Assembly: GCF_009727055.1 (NCBI RefSeq)
Contig: NC_052349.1
Location: 45,096,071-45,160,070, forward strand
DNA: 64,000 nt
Direction of reading: 5' to 3'
Origin: Benincasa hispida
Taxonomy: Eukaryota > Streptophyta > Magnoliopsida > Cucurbitales > Cucurbitaceae
Shown here: piece after piece, positions 34,401 through 40,929 of the stretch
Numbering within the stretch: the first letter of the stretch is position 1
Layout: every line of letters starts with the position of its first letter
Notes under the pieces: model-generated
The model's database searches: none
What the model was told of the DNA's origin: nothing
What the model saw: the letters and a program-made list of their open reading frames with translations, nothing else
Position numbers and translations under genes: made by a program

Positions 34401-35058
34401 TTTGTTCAAGAATTGTTCCTTAAATAAGGAACCTCCCTAGGAATAAGTAAAAACTTAAGAAAAAAGTCCACTTTTGTTCTTGCTATCCTCTAGTTGTCTC
34501 ATCATTAGGAATAAATAAAATTTTAAGAAGTTCCTTCACCCTCGTTTGGATATCATGAAACTCGGCTTGTGGCCAGAACAACTTGTTTGAGCCACTGTTT
34601 GTTCACTGTTTTGTTTTCAATATATGTATACACACACACATATAATTAATTTTCAAGAATTAAAAGGATAATTTTGAGTTCAGAAATAAAACTTAACACT
34701 GTTAATAGTTTTGTCTTCAATTTTGCTTTTGAATTTGTGTTTGTTCCTCACAATTTCAAAGCATTTTAGAAAGTAGATAATAAAGTAAAGAAACACTGAT
34801 TAGAAATAGTGAGTATAAACTTAATTTTGAGAAACCAAAAATCAAATGGTTATCAAATGGGGCATCATAAGATAAGTTTCTCTAATTAGATTATGTGGAG
34901 GTTCTTGATTTTGGAACTTCTAAGTATTTGTTTCTTAATTGCAGGAACTGACATACGACTATGGCTATGCACTTGATAGCGTGTATGGTCCAGATGGGAA
35001 AATAAAACAGATGCCCTGCTTCTGTGGTGCAACTGAGTGTAGGAAACGCTTGTTTTAG
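4310..35058 (+). CDS. SUVH4: Histone H3K9 methyltransferase SUVH4/KRYPTONITE, 3' ten exons (5' end not found in window)
   Basis: SUVH4/KYP binds methylated DNA through its SRA domain and mono- and dimethylates histone H3 Lys9 with its SET domain; CMT3 reads that mark to maintain non-CG methylation and silence transposons. Exons: 4310-4483, 7067-7165, 21829-21927, 23115-23164, 23282-23370, 23944-24103, 24200-24305, 24413-24595, 33399-33635, 34945-35058. They total 1311 nt, 436 residues plus TAG, and every junction keeps frame. In order: SRA (YEDDLDNAEDVIYTGQGG, VPVRVVRGHE, GISGFTVFKFRLRR), pre-SET Cys cluster (GCDCKGSC, CGPNCGCGPGC), SET (KGWAVRSW, CEYTG, NNYIFDID, ARFINHSCEPN, ELTYDYGYA) and post-SET (CFCGATECRKRLF). 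No internal stop is seen. Arabidopsis KYP is about 624 residues, so roughly 190 N-terminal residues are missing. Long introns hold several transposons. The KYP-specific sequence separates it from SUVH1/3 and SUVR relatives. Confidence 0.93.
4680..5290 (-). mobile_element. LINE fragment, reverse orientation, internally deleted
   Basis: On the minus strand, 5290-5160 reads KEGILLKLDL and KAYDKVAWAYLDVILELK, RT motif A of a plant LINE (a stop replaces the Glu before KAYD). Lower coordinates (about 4950-4750) read RNKRIFGDKSSSFVNFCN, the ORF2 C-terminus. The RT core between them is missing. It lies in the intron between SUVH4 exons a and b and abuts a + strand LINE piece at about 5295. Confidence 0.65.
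5295..6620 (+). mobile_element. LINE ORF2 fragment (RT end to zf-RVT)
   Basis: The + strand reads HLQFTDDTLFFCS (the catalytic Y/FADD motif seen as FTDD), then ALWDPMVDKV and LTSWKKGFFF, LGGLAIGNLRV, and the zinc motif LCRKVEEDLDHILWCC near 6175-6230. Several stops and frameshifts break it. It lies inside the intron after SUVH4 exon a. Confidence 0.7.
7067..7165 (+). CDS. SUVH4: SUVH4 exon b (SRA domain, middle)
   Basis: Acceptor ATCCAG before 7067 and donor GTACTT after 7165. The 33 codons run NCIEQAVPVRVVRGHE to YTYDGLYK, phase 0 at both ends. Adds the VPVRVxRGHE strand of SRA that joins exon a to exon c. Confidence 0.92.
7399..7925. repeat. Tandem duplication, period about 272 bp, with MITE-like ends
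   Basis: Two copies start TACTATCATGTTGAAAAGTT, at 7399 and 7671. Each includes GGCCCCGTTTGGGA followed by TTTTTGAAAATTAA and AAAGGGTTGAATTCTTAGC. The GGCCCCGTTTGG block is common at ends of plant hAT-type MITEs. The copies differ at scattered bases and small indels. They lie in the long intron after SUVH4 exon b. Confidence 0.8.
7985..13780 (+). mobile_element. Long decayed L1-type LINE (ORF1 plus ORF2)
   Basis: A near full-length but dead LINE within the 14.7 kb SUVH4 intron. ORF1 (about 7995-9100) carries a DUF4283-type region (SALIKLECGNLEELI, GKWQEFDHFHLKFKKW, PLDYWCMHTFEVISAYFGG). ORF2 begins with an endonuclease/phosphatase-type domain at about 10300-10720 (LDLVLIQETKKD, GKSGGILTMWDESK). 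RT runs from about 11455 to 12060 (KNKATRPVGFTIEFF, RYSRPISLTTLTYKIVAEVL, LKLDLEKAFDRVDW). The zf-RVT region is at 12340-13570 (NGKVTCNLRSPWISISRTWL, NWKAFIF). Many stops and frameshifts occur. The RT palm is deleted near 12060-12085. A 3' UTR block at 13733-13770 matches the LINE at 2690-4066. Confidence 0.85.
11490..11966 (+). pseudogene. LINE reverse transcriptase fragment (fingers to motif A)
   Basis: An uninterrupted 158-codon reading frame. GFTIEFFIKFWDYFKDNF and RPISLTTLTYKIVAEVLAER are the RT fingers; GGRQILDPVLIANEVVEDYR and LKLDLEKAFDRVDW are motif A with its catalytic Asp. KATRPVGFT stands where KAPGPDGFT is usual. A stop after EKNFD and the downstream deletion remove the FADD motif, so no active enzyme is possible. 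Confidence 0.85.
13781..14639. other. AT-rich intron DNA without a recognised gene
   Basis: Short frames (for example 14099-14302) match nothing I know. From 14270 the DNA is very AT-rich with many TTAATTAA-type words. It resembles the AT-rich middle of the 1.9 kb LTR family (compare 61380-61700 in reverse) and may be the far end of the LTR fragment that follows. Confidence 0.4.
14640..15590 (-). repeat. LTR fragment of a dispersed retroelement family
   Basis: The block 15130-15560 matches 42780-43270 in the same orientation: AATTCATAGTTAGCTCAGAA, TTAGTTCGATCTTA, TATACTATAGATCATTTTG, GTCATGGATCTTAATTTATT. The solo LTR at 60309-62242 is related in the opposite orientation (CAATAAACTAAGATCCA near 60430). 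The family's LTR would read on the minus strand here. No coding part is attached, so this is probably an old, truncated LTR. Confidence 0.6.
15595..15911 (+). mobile_element. LINE ORF2 C-terminal fragment
   Basis: The + strand reads GHPFGGIKKSICLAILHAFF, PFDHFNLFYFVFNWKSFL and a stop, like the last part of zf-RVT in plant LINEs (compare FNLxxFxxxNWKxF). The complete copia element inserted just after it, so its 3' end is displaced to about 21503. Confidence 0.5.
15917..16133 (-). repeat. 3' LTR of the complete copia element
   Basis: On + it opens TATTGAAATAG and closes TATTTCAACA, so on the minus strand it starts TGTTGAAATA. It is preceded by CTTAT and followed by the polypurine tract. Confidence 0.93.
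16141..21280 (-). pseudogene. Copia gag-pol polyprotein, broken by stops and frameshifts
   Basis: Minus-strand order: gag at 21192-20344, frameshift, gag continued at 20289-20017; zinc-knuckle remnant near 19800; protease 19575-19268; GAG-pre-integrase and integrase 19219-18290; linker 18365-17450; RT 17500-16600; RNase H 16615-16141. Integrase keeps HSDVW, RSDNGREF and NGVAEWKNRH (D, D, E). RT keeps YVDDIILSGDD. Breaks: protease DSGATDH reads DS-stop-ATDH (TGA at 19559-19561); a TGA after KTIGTA near 19267; a frameshift near 18300; TAA at 17428-17430 inside GIDYS-TFSP; a frameshift near 16615; another near 16340. A zinc-finger Cys is Tyr (CDVYIRAKQ). Not able to make a working polyprotein. 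Confidence 0.9.
21281..21497 (-). repeat. 5' LTR of the complete copia element
   Basis: Same length as the left LTR, about 94% identical by eye, and followed by CTTAT. On the minus strand the LTR end CAATA runs directly into ACCCTGATAGAAG with no tRNA-complementary site. Confidence 0.93.
21503..21828. other. Intron remainder before SUVH4 exon c
   Basis: It starts with an A-rich run that probably is the tail of the LINE split by the copia insertion. Then comes a MITE-like end (CAAATGATTATCAAATGGAG near 21573). The polypyrimidine tract and acceptor of exon c follow. No gene. Confidence 0.5.
21829..21927 (+). CDS. SUVH4: SUVH4 exon c (SRA domain, end)
   Basis: Acceptor TTTCACAG and donor GTCTAT. 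The 33 codons run VIQYWAEKGISGFTVFKFRL to ALLTTNQ, phase 0 at both ends. The exon lies only 331 bp beyond the right LTR of the complete copia element. Confidence 0.92.
21928..23114. other. SUVH4 intron with a LINE-like tail and a MITE
   Basis: An A tract at about 22350-22368 follows LINE 3'-like sequence. A short TE of the AATAAGTCATTTTAGAAAAA family lies at 22813-22992. Nothing coding is recognised. Confidence 0.5.
22813..22992. mobile_element. Short non-autonomous element (MITE-like), copy 1
   Basis: It opens GGGTGTGTTTAGATTAAC and includes AAGTCATTTTAGAAAAAATT, GTTTGACAATCATTCA and AGTTTAAATAAAAAT, then CTAGTCAATCCAAATGGGC. The same series of blocks recurs at 54783-54975, and part of it near 51055-51125. 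Family inferred from repetition only. Confidence 0.5.
23115..23164 (+). CDS. SUVH4: SUVH4 exon d (linker)
   Basis: Acceptor TGACAG, donor GGTATG just after 23164. It reads VQFIYGRVPKSVSEIR and ends two bases into a Gly codon completed by exon e (SEIRG-LVCEDI). Confidence 0.85.
23282..23370 (+). CDS. SUVH4: SUVH4 exon e (linker before pre-SET)
   Basis: Acceptor CTCCAAG before 23282. It reads LVCEDITGGQEDIPIPATN and VDDPPVAPI, ending one base into a Gly codon. The following intron starts GCAAGT, a GC-AG donor, the only choice that preserves the family sequence PIG-FTYCKSI. Confidence 0.85.
23944..24103 (+). CDS. SUVH4: SUVH4 exon f (pre-SET, first zinc cluster)
   Basis: Acceptor ATTTCAG, donor GTCTGG. 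It encodes FTYCKSIKVAHG and the zinc-binding cysteines of pre-SET: CDCKGSC, CSCAKLNG, then FPYVQRDGG. It ends two bases into an Arg codon. Confidence 0.9.
24200..24305 (+). CDS. SUVH4: SUVH4 exon g (pre-SET, second zinc cluster)
   Basis: Acceptor TTTTTAG, donor GTTTGG. It encodes LIEAKDVVYECGPNCGCGPG and CVNRTSQRGIGYRLE, finishing the pre-SET cysteine cluster that buttresses the catalytic SET fold. Confidence 0.9.
24413..24595 (+). CDS. SUVH4: SUVH4 exon h (SET, N-terminal half)
   Basis: Acceptor GTGAACAG, donor GTACCA. The 61 codons include KKGWAVRSWDFIPSGAPVCE (the S-adenosylmethionine-binding start of SET) and ENNYIFDID, ending IRGIGGRE. It joins exon i across an 8.8 kb transposon-filled intron in phase 0. 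Confidence 0.92.
24596..25789. other. Start of the 8.8 kb SUVH4 intron, no recognised gene
   Basis: A 200-codon minus-strand frame (24886-25488) has no family features I know and lies inside the intron; I do not call it a gene. The phrase ATCCTTTCATAAA.GACCCC occurs twice (25500 and 25591). Confidence 0.4.
25790..27086 (+). mobile_element. LINE ORF1 remnant (DUF4283-type)
   Basis: The frame 25801-26334 reads YSLKFEKWNDDATDRN, YRGWIKIRNLPLNSWNEDT, LKIIGHFWGLCWALSRMD and PPHLRRFV, the pattern of plant LINE ORF1 DUF4283 proteins (FExW...GWIxxRxLPxxxW...IGxxxGG). After the stop at 26332-26334 the frames scatter. The near-end piece LLRDLLGLVSTINYDKPSSS (27000-27060) also looks ORF1-like. No RT part is attached. 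Confidence 0.65.
27087..27195 (+). mobile_element. Short 5'-truncated LINE tail with target duplication
   Basis: About 110 bp ending TATGCATTAATAAAAAGTAT and a poly-A of about 12 is flanked by CAAAGTGAACATTCTC (27071-27086) and CAAAGTGAGCATTCTC (after the poly-A, near 27198). A direct repeat of 16 bp with one mismatch plus a poly-A is the signature of LINE retrotransposition. Confidence 0.75.
27242..27541 (-). repeat. 3' LTR of the copia element at 27242-31070
   Basis: On + it opens TGTAATTTTGAGTAGAATAA and ends just before the polypurine tract at 27542. It holds a 20-bp tandem motif (ACAAATAACAACCTATCTAA) about three times near 27405-27465. Boundaries are inferred from the polypurine tract and end sequences, since there is no second LTR. 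Confidence 0.6.
27242..31070 (-). mobile_element. Ty1/copia element with 3' LTR, internal deletion and lost 5' end
   Basis: The 3' LTR (27242-27541) is followed by a polypurine tract (minus strand CACTTGAGGGGGG) and minus-strand coding DNA. Gag runs 31056-30050 (HQLNGKNYLEWAQS; CDRCKKFWHTRENC, a CCHC knuckle). Protease has IIDSRATDHM, with Arg for the catalytic-loop Gly. The integrase start is WHFRLGHP...HSDIWGPSR at 29745-29401. RT starts DVPEWRKAVYDEM and carries YVYDILIMSDD instead of YVDD near 28480. RNase H is at 28000-27560. The integrase core between RWCITF and the linker is deleted near 29395. The 5' end, with its LTR and the gag start, is gone at about 31070. It lies within the SUVH4 intron, antisense to the gene. 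Confidence 0.85.
31075..32255 (-). mobile_element. Second copia fragment: RT and RNase H fused to an integrase scrap
   Basis: RNase H is at about 31340-31080 (minus strand). RT runs 32130-31374 with an intact YVDDIILTKDDEEE and FLRMEVTYSKKSLCISQRKY. Between 32140 and 32160 the frame passes directly from an integrase motif (MHSDVWGASRVKSITGAKW) into an RT motif (VRVLFSSTVNNDWVL), so about half the polyprotein is missing. Stops and frameshifts occur. No LTR is seen. It abuts the 5' end of the neighbouring copia element at about 31070. Confidence 0.75.
32400..33320 (+). mobile_element. LINE reverse transcriptase remnant
   Basis: The + strand, in shifting frames, reads DYRPISLISCQYKIIARVLL, GRQCLDALLIASEIIEDC, EAFDTVDWGFLELILKAKGF, then LIFSGDTILFSELDARAV and FEKASGLNINYSKSEI. 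The catalytic FADD is FSGD, and Ala-Phe-Asp of motif A is next to a deletion. Poly-T runs lie at 33140-33180. It ends just before the branch and acceptor region of SUVH4 exon i. Confidence 0.75.
33399..33635 (+). CDS. SUVH4: SUVH4 exon i (SET catalytic core)
   Basis: Acceptor CCTTGTAG, donor GTTTCA. The 79 codons start RRSKDASLLEN and contain EFCIDACSTGNIARFINHSC and EPNLFVQCVLSSH. NHSCEPN is the catalytic and cofactor motif. The Cys in DACSTGN stands where Gly (DAGSTGN) is usual in KYP. Confidence 0.93.
34533..34867. mobile_element. Possible hAT-type MITE in the last SUVH4 intron
   Basis: The right end reads CAAATGGTTATCAAATGGGG; the left starts CCCTCGTTTGGATATCATG, a loose inverse of it. 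This resembles common plant MITE ends (GCCCCATTTGATAACCATTT). The inverted match is imperfect and I could not confirm an 8-bp duplication. Confidence 0.4.
34945..35058 (+). CDS. SUVH4: SUVH4 terminal exon (SET end and post-SET)
   Basis: Acceptor AATTGCAG. It encodes ELTYDYGYALDSVYGPDGK (the catalytic Tyr motif), then the post-SET zinc cysteines CFCGATEC, RKRLF and TAG at 35056-35058. The ending matches the KYP C-terminus. Confidence 0.93.
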   Translation, partial: ELTYDYGYALDSVYGPDGKIKQMPCFCGATECRKRLF

Positions 35059-36834
35059 TCTAGGGAAAGCCTTCAGATTCTGGTACATCATCATTACGGT
35101 ACCTTCCCTATCTTCTGTTTTTATTTCCTTGTTCTGGAAAGTCAATCTTTTCAGTTACTTTTCACCCCCAATTCCATCACCAAACTCACCGTGTTCGCAT
35201 TTGTTCTCTCGTTTCTAGGTACATCATACGTCCACACAGATCACCCCTCAAAACTACGTTTTGTTATTACTCATAGAAGTTGTACATACATTTTTTGGGG
35301 GAAAAACTGTTGAAAGTTTTAATATGTAATGCGATATATGTTTTTTGTTCAAACCTTATTTCGTTTTGATGCGATAATCTGTGTATTGGGCGTTTATTAA
35401 TATGACGTTTATAAAACTTTACGGCTATCTTTTATTGTGTTGGCTGAATTATTAATTTAGTTGAGGAGCTATACAAAAAGTTTGAATCTATCTCTGAATT
35501 ATCGAGAGGTATAGTTCAATTGTTTAGATGGAGCTTGTGAGATGGTTGATGCAGACATCATCTGTAACTTAACTTTCATTTAACTGGACTGAGTTAAAAA
35601 AAAATATATGGTTCATTTTTTGACTTGTGAAAACCATTGACAACATTTATTTGAATTTGAATCTCCTATCTCATGTTAATAAGTTGTTGCTACGTTGGCA
35701 GAAACTATTGACAGCAAAGTGATGTTAGTCTGTGTAAACTTTTATTTTTTGTTTTGTTATTGATTTGTCATTGTTATGTTCATATATTTGAAATCTTATT
35801 CCTAATATGTTCGTATTCCAATTACTCTTTATTTTTCCCATTTAATATGTAGGTGAACTGAGATGTTCTATTGCGAAATTGCTTCTATCTCACCACCTTG
35901 AATACAGAGAATGGGAAAATGGCTTTCTTTAGTTTCTAGAATCATAGTCACTGGAAAGAAAAAGAAAGTACAAGACCATAGAGAAGGAATCGGAATCCAA
36001 GGGGGCAGTCAATGAACAAGCTACTTTGTTCAGTGAACGACAGCCACAAAAGGTATATGCCGCAGAAAGATTTTTCGATTAAAAAACAGCATCACTTTTT
36101 CAAAGTTAATGATGATATGTAGTTTTATTAACACTGACCAATTGAAATTTGGAAAAGATGACTAGAACTAAAGTGAGTTAAACCCGGCGAACAAATAATA
36201 TAACCTTTATGTAGTTCGATAAACTGGATTGAAAGTCGGACCCCTTGGTGGAAAATTGGTTTGGTGGAACTATTTGAATTAGGGGTAACTATAATAGAAA
36301 GACTTAATAAATATACTAAAATCTATATACTCTTGCTCCAGTGATATATTGTTAATCGACTCTAAATTTTATTATATCAATTTATTCTTTTGCATGTAAT
36401 TTTAAATTTGATGCCTATATTTACAGTTCTCTTAAATCAAAAGAGTTTCGAATAATGATTTTTGAAGTTGATAAATTATGTAAAGAGTGGAGACTGCTTC
36501 CTGACGCCAAATTCACGCATGCCAGGAAACAAATATCAAATTACCACAAAAGTCATAGGTTGTAGCTTTATATGCTCGGGTATATCATAGATTGGTCCAA
36601 TAGTCAATAACAACTAAATTTAATATCCTACAAATATTCTTAACCGTTAAATGTTCGCATATATTGTAAACTTGCCCAATCCCACATGGGCCGTCAATAA
36701 CTGCCGCAATGTCCCAAAAATATTGTACATCAAACAAGGTGCCTTAAAAGACCATCCAGAATAGTTCAACACAAACAAGACCATGGGAAAAGATGTGATT
36801 AAAGAGAGCAGTGTCTTGTTATATCAATCAGGCT
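35059..36834. other. Convergent intergenic region between SUVH4 and the TSSC4-like gene
   Basis: It must hold both 3' UTRs. A purine-rich stretch at 35930-36055 (AGAAAAAGAAAGTACAAG, ending AAAAG-GTATATG) could be a transcribed 3' exon but has no protein match. I see nothing else. Confidence 0.4.
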
Positions 36835-38640
36835 TCAGGCCTCCTCCTCCGACTCCATCTTATTAGCTCTCATTCGGTACTGGCGGCCTGGCTTCTGTGA
36901 GCTGTTTCTTCTAATGTCTAATTTATCAGGCTCATCTTCTTCCATTGAACAAACATCATCTGTTGGTGTGTCCACAGCTGCAATACCGATGCCTCTCTGG
37001 TGCACAAGCTCCTTCCCAACTTCATTCTGCAGGGAAGAATTTTCAAGCATTATTGTATCACCTGCTTTCTTTTTTGGGATGAAGGTGATGGATTTTGGAG
37101 GACCAGTTGAAGCATCATCCTGATGCGACTCCATCGTCTTTGATTCTCTCACCAGCTGAAGGAAATTCATATAGGCTTTCTTGTTGGACACTTCATCTAC
37201 CTCATCGGATGAGTCAAAAGTATAATGCGTGTATCTTGATGGATTTTGTAAGTAGTCTGGGACTTGAGTGGCCTGATATCGGAAGGTCACTTCATTGCCA
37301 ACCTCTGCAGCTCCAGGCAAAGAGTTAGCTTCTGTAGCAGAATCTTTAGATCCTTGAGACTCTCGAGAAATTTTACATTCAGGGTCAAATCGAACACGCT
37401 TGTGTGATTTTGCATCTAGATGATTGTCTTTCCTCTTCAGAATAGATTTTGGGTTCTGAGAATCAGTGATAGCTACTGAACCGTTCTCAGAGACGTGCAA
37501 GGAAGCTTCTGCATCTTCCTTGAGTCTAACTTTTGCAGCCAAGTGATTGGCCCGTGGATCTCTGGTGAAATTCCTCATCGAAGTAGGAAGCTCAGTGCAT
37601 GAACCTATTTCAATACCACAGTCAGTTATGTCTTTCATATACAACCGATCTCCATCTTTCTCCTTGCCAACAGCAACTTTATCATACTCATCTTCCTCTT
37701 CCTGCATAAATTTTTCAGTTACACGTCAATACATTATCATTCCAGGAGGCAACCTACAAATCAAATTTAGGACAGACTGATACAACCTTAAATGATACTC
37801 CATATTCCACAATGAACCAACAATATGTAGTATAATCACAAGGATCAAGGAGAGGGTAATTACAATAGGATTTGCTGTAGCTATGGCACCACTAGCATTC
37901 ATTTAGTTTCACAGAAGCTCAAAAAATAGAGAAAACAGTAGCAAGATCTTCAGAAATCTTCTTGTTCCTTTCCAACCATAAGCCTCATAAGAGAGCTCTG
38001 GGGACAAGTTTCCACAACATACTAAGTCTCTAACCACACAACATAGAATTAAATTTCAAACACTATGTTATGTAGATAGCTTAAATTCGAAATACCGACT
38101 TCTCAGTTTTGTTTATCGTCAATCCTGCACTTAAAACAGCCCTACCGACTCATTTCCCAAACCGTAAAGCAGCAAAACTAAGATAGATTGATTATTAGAA
38201 CAGTTCTTAATGAACATCGGGCAAAAAGACAGAGAGAGTTAGAGATGTACCTCATAATCAAGCGTGCAGTCCCGGCCAATGGAGGACTTGATTTCCCATT
38301 CCTCATCTCCATAATCATCAGGTTTAGGAAACTTACTAGACGAGCCATTCGAGTCTGGATTTTCGTCCAAATCATCGAGGTCATCCTCGAAATCGTGTCG
38401 GAATTCAAATGAATTCCTGTCGGTCACCTTCCTGCGGCCGTTGAAGAACGAGGTCGATTCGAGCTCCGGTTCGGGTTGTTCCTCGTCCTTACCCTTGATC
38501 CACTCTCTCCGCTCGATCTCGTCGTCCGTAAGGCACCATAGAGAAGTGAGAGACGAATTGAAGGCTGGGGATGAAGAAGTAGATGAAGAAGAGAGAGAAC
38601 CGAAGATTCTGTCGACACGAACTTTAAAACTGTCGTCCAT
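36835..38640 (-). CDS. Acidic two-exon protein, probably TSSC4-like, with predicted PP1 docking
   Basis: Exon 1 runs 38640-38251 (130 codons, ATG at 38640; donor GTACAT after GAG). Exon 2 runs 37701-36835 (288 codons plus TGA; acceptor ATGCAG). The product is 418 residues. The start reads MDDSFKVRVDRIFGSLSSSS, then SLWCLTDDEIERREW, which I associate with plant TSSC4 (PF15264, also called midasin-like); animal TSSC4 is a U5 snRNP assembly factor. That identity is from memory and moderate. The middle has acidic runs (EDDLDDLDE). Residues 216-219 are SILK and 232-235 RVRF, the paired docking motifs of protein phosphatase 1 partners. The tail reads RQYRMRANKMESEEEA. No frame damage is visible, and both splice sites are canonical. 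It converges on SUVH4. Confidence 0.85.
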
Positions 38641-38789
38641 GCTCGGCGATTGGGGTTATGAATGGAATGGTGAAGTTTAGGGCTGTTTTGTTTTTGAAGA
38701 AATGGATATGAAAAGGGAAATTGAAGGTTTGTTTTCCGGTTCCAGTCGGATCTTTAACGGACGGGTCAAGTCGGAGGTCACCGACTTCA

Positions 38790-38840
38790 TTGGCCCATCG
38801 GGTTAGCAAATGGGCCTACGTTGGTCTTGGGCGGGCCGAT
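38790..38840 (-). promoter_or_regulatory. Site II (TGGGCC) cluster upstream of the TSSC4-like gene
   Basis: GGCCCA at 38792-38797, TGGGCC at 38811-38816, and TGGGCG and GGGCC at 38828-38837 lie 150-200 bp upstream of the ATG at 38640. Clusters of TGGGCY bind TCP factors in plant promoters of broadly expressed genes. The local GC content is well above that of the flanks. Function is inferred. Confidence 0.55.
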
Positions 38841-38859
38841 GTGCAAACTCAGGCAAATT

Positions 38860-40230
38860 TTGGAAAATTTAGGGGTGTTCAGAAAATTTGCTAACCTTGC
38901 CATCTCGGACTAACCAACGTTAAATCATAAGTATTGAGTAGAGTTATATATATATTTTTTAAAATTTATATGTCCTAAACTTAATTATATTCCAAAATTA
39001 GATTTTTCGATTATTTTGGACAATTTTAATCTTGTAATACTCTCCCTCTCCTATTAAATGTTGGTATTATTTTGTAATCAAAATATTTAAAATAATTCAA
39101 AATATTTTTAGTAATAATCATTTGGAGTTTTTCTTTTTAAAAAAATAATTAATTTCATTATATGTCATTATTAATGGTAAAATCTTCATTTAATGATTTT
39201 TTTTTTAATTTTATTCAGGAACGAATATGGTAATGTAGGGGTGTAAGGGGAAACCGAAAAATTGAACAACCGAAAAATCCGCTTAAGCCGACTGAAACTA
39301 TCATCGGTTCGGGTTATGAACGTTCGGTTGGGTGGTTCCATTTGATCTTAGAGAAAATCGATGATATTCAATTAGTTTCGAGTTCCTAGAAAATAAAACC
39401 AAATGTAACCAAACCGGTCGTTAATATATACAAAGGTTTGATTAATAATAAGCATCAGTGAGCGAGTTGGTATTGACATGTGCAATTAACCTCGTTGTGT
39501 GTTCGAATCTCATGCATCATGAATATATATTTTCTAAATCTGACAATTTAATAAATATTTTGAAATAAACCTCGTTCTAATACAGAATTATTGTTACAAA
39601 TATTCATGTTTATATATGTTTGTTTCTTATGTATATATACGAGGTTTATTTCAAATATATACAAGGTTTATTTCAAATGTATTTAGAACTTATACGAATT
39701 TAAGGGTGTTATATGCTATATACAACATATTTTAATTATAATGTCATTTCTATTAAGATATATATATTTCACATACTTTGTTATGTATACATACGTATAT
39801 ATTTGAAATTAAAATGTATATTTAGTTGTTTTGCAAATATATACTTTTTCCTTTTCTTACCGATTTTGGATTTTGATTTAAAATGTAGAATCTCCAACTT
39901 TGGTGGACTACATTTAATGCAAAATTATGGGTACAAATCTTTGTTTTTATTTATGTTTTATTTTTTTTATGTATATATACGAGATTATTCCAAATGTATT
40001 TAGAACAAATACTAATACATACTTCATATTTTAATTTTAGCTCGTTTATATTGAGATATATATTTCATATAATTTTTCATATAAATACACAAATTTAGTT
40101 ATTTTGCAAATATATACTTTATATTATATAACAATAATGCTAATACGATAAATTACATAAAATCTTATTTGAAATAAACCCATATACATTTTAAACTAAA
40201 AAAATGTAGAGATAAATTCTTATCTATAAG
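38860..40230. other. AT-rich intergenic DNA with a repeat scrap and a tRNA-like scrap
   Basis: The block 39240-39420 (CCGAAAAATTGAAC, CGGTTCGGGTT) is a common plant low-complexity repeat type. At 39450-39520, GAGCGAGTTGG and GTTCGAATC resemble A and B boxes of a tRNA-derived SINE, about 50 bp apart, but arms do not pair as in a tRNA. No gene. Confidence 0.4.
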
Positions 40231-40634
40231 TGTAACCCTCCATTTTCAAACCTCAGATGTCGACACCAACGATGCTACCGAATTGGAAATCAAGGTTGGA
40301 AAACGCCCTAAGAAATCCTAAAAGTTCTTGCTTATAGTGTAATTCTTCTTGACAAAAACTCATTTTTCCTTCACAAATTCACTCCAATTTGGAGTTCCAC
40401 CACTCAAATTCAAGGCTGATAATAGTAGAGAAGATCTTTTGGTGGTTCACTGTTGAATTGGAGTTGGAATCACGTGAAGTGTAGCTTGGAATTGGGAGAA
40501 TTCATCAAAAGTATGTAGTTTAGAAACCCTCTTCTGAAGTTTCTATTTAAGCATGCTTTTAGAACTCAAATTAAATGCAATTAATGTGCTTATTGATTTT
40601 GTTTGCTTCCGTTGCATGCTATTAAATCTTAACA
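40231..40634 (+). repeat. Putative LTR followed by a tRNA-type primer binding site
   Basis: It opens TGTAACCCTCCATTTTCAAA and closes AATCTTAACA. A perfect TGGTATCAGAGC (complement of the initiator-Met tRNA 3' end) follows at 40637-40648 after two bases. The partner LTR was not found, so the left boundary is a best guess. Confidence 0.55.
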
Positions 40635-40636
40635 AT

Positions 40637-40648
40637 TGGTATCAGAGC
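40637..40648 (+). other. Retroelement primer binding site
   Basis: TGGTATCAGAGC is the standard initiator-Met tRNA primer site of plant LTR elements. It shows that 40231-40634 is the left LTR of a + strand element. Confidence 0.8.
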
Positions 40649-40929
40649 GTGATTTAAGCACTCAATTAGCACTAATTTGAGTTTTGGTAGGTGTTTTTCA
40701 TAAGTTGTATGAATATGATGAACTGATATGGTTTTTTTTTTTTAGTTTTGGCATTATTTCTCTTCAATTATGTTGTAATTCTTGTAATTGACTCTAGTTT
40801 GATGGGCCTTAATGTGTGTTTAAGTGTCTGTAATTCGTTTGAGTCATTAGAGTTGCAATTAGGATGTAATTGAAGAAAGAAGTGAAGAAGGTCGAGCAGC
40901 AGGAATTGGATTTTGCAACCACTGCCTCA

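Noticed and set aside
36914..37328. Plus-strand frames opposite exon 2 of the TSSC4-like gene
   Set aside because: They are shadows of the real minus-strand exon, whose splice sites and protein sequence are coherent.
39445..39525. tRNA gene
   Set aside because: A and B box-like words are present, but acceptor and T stems do not pair; at most a decayed SINE.
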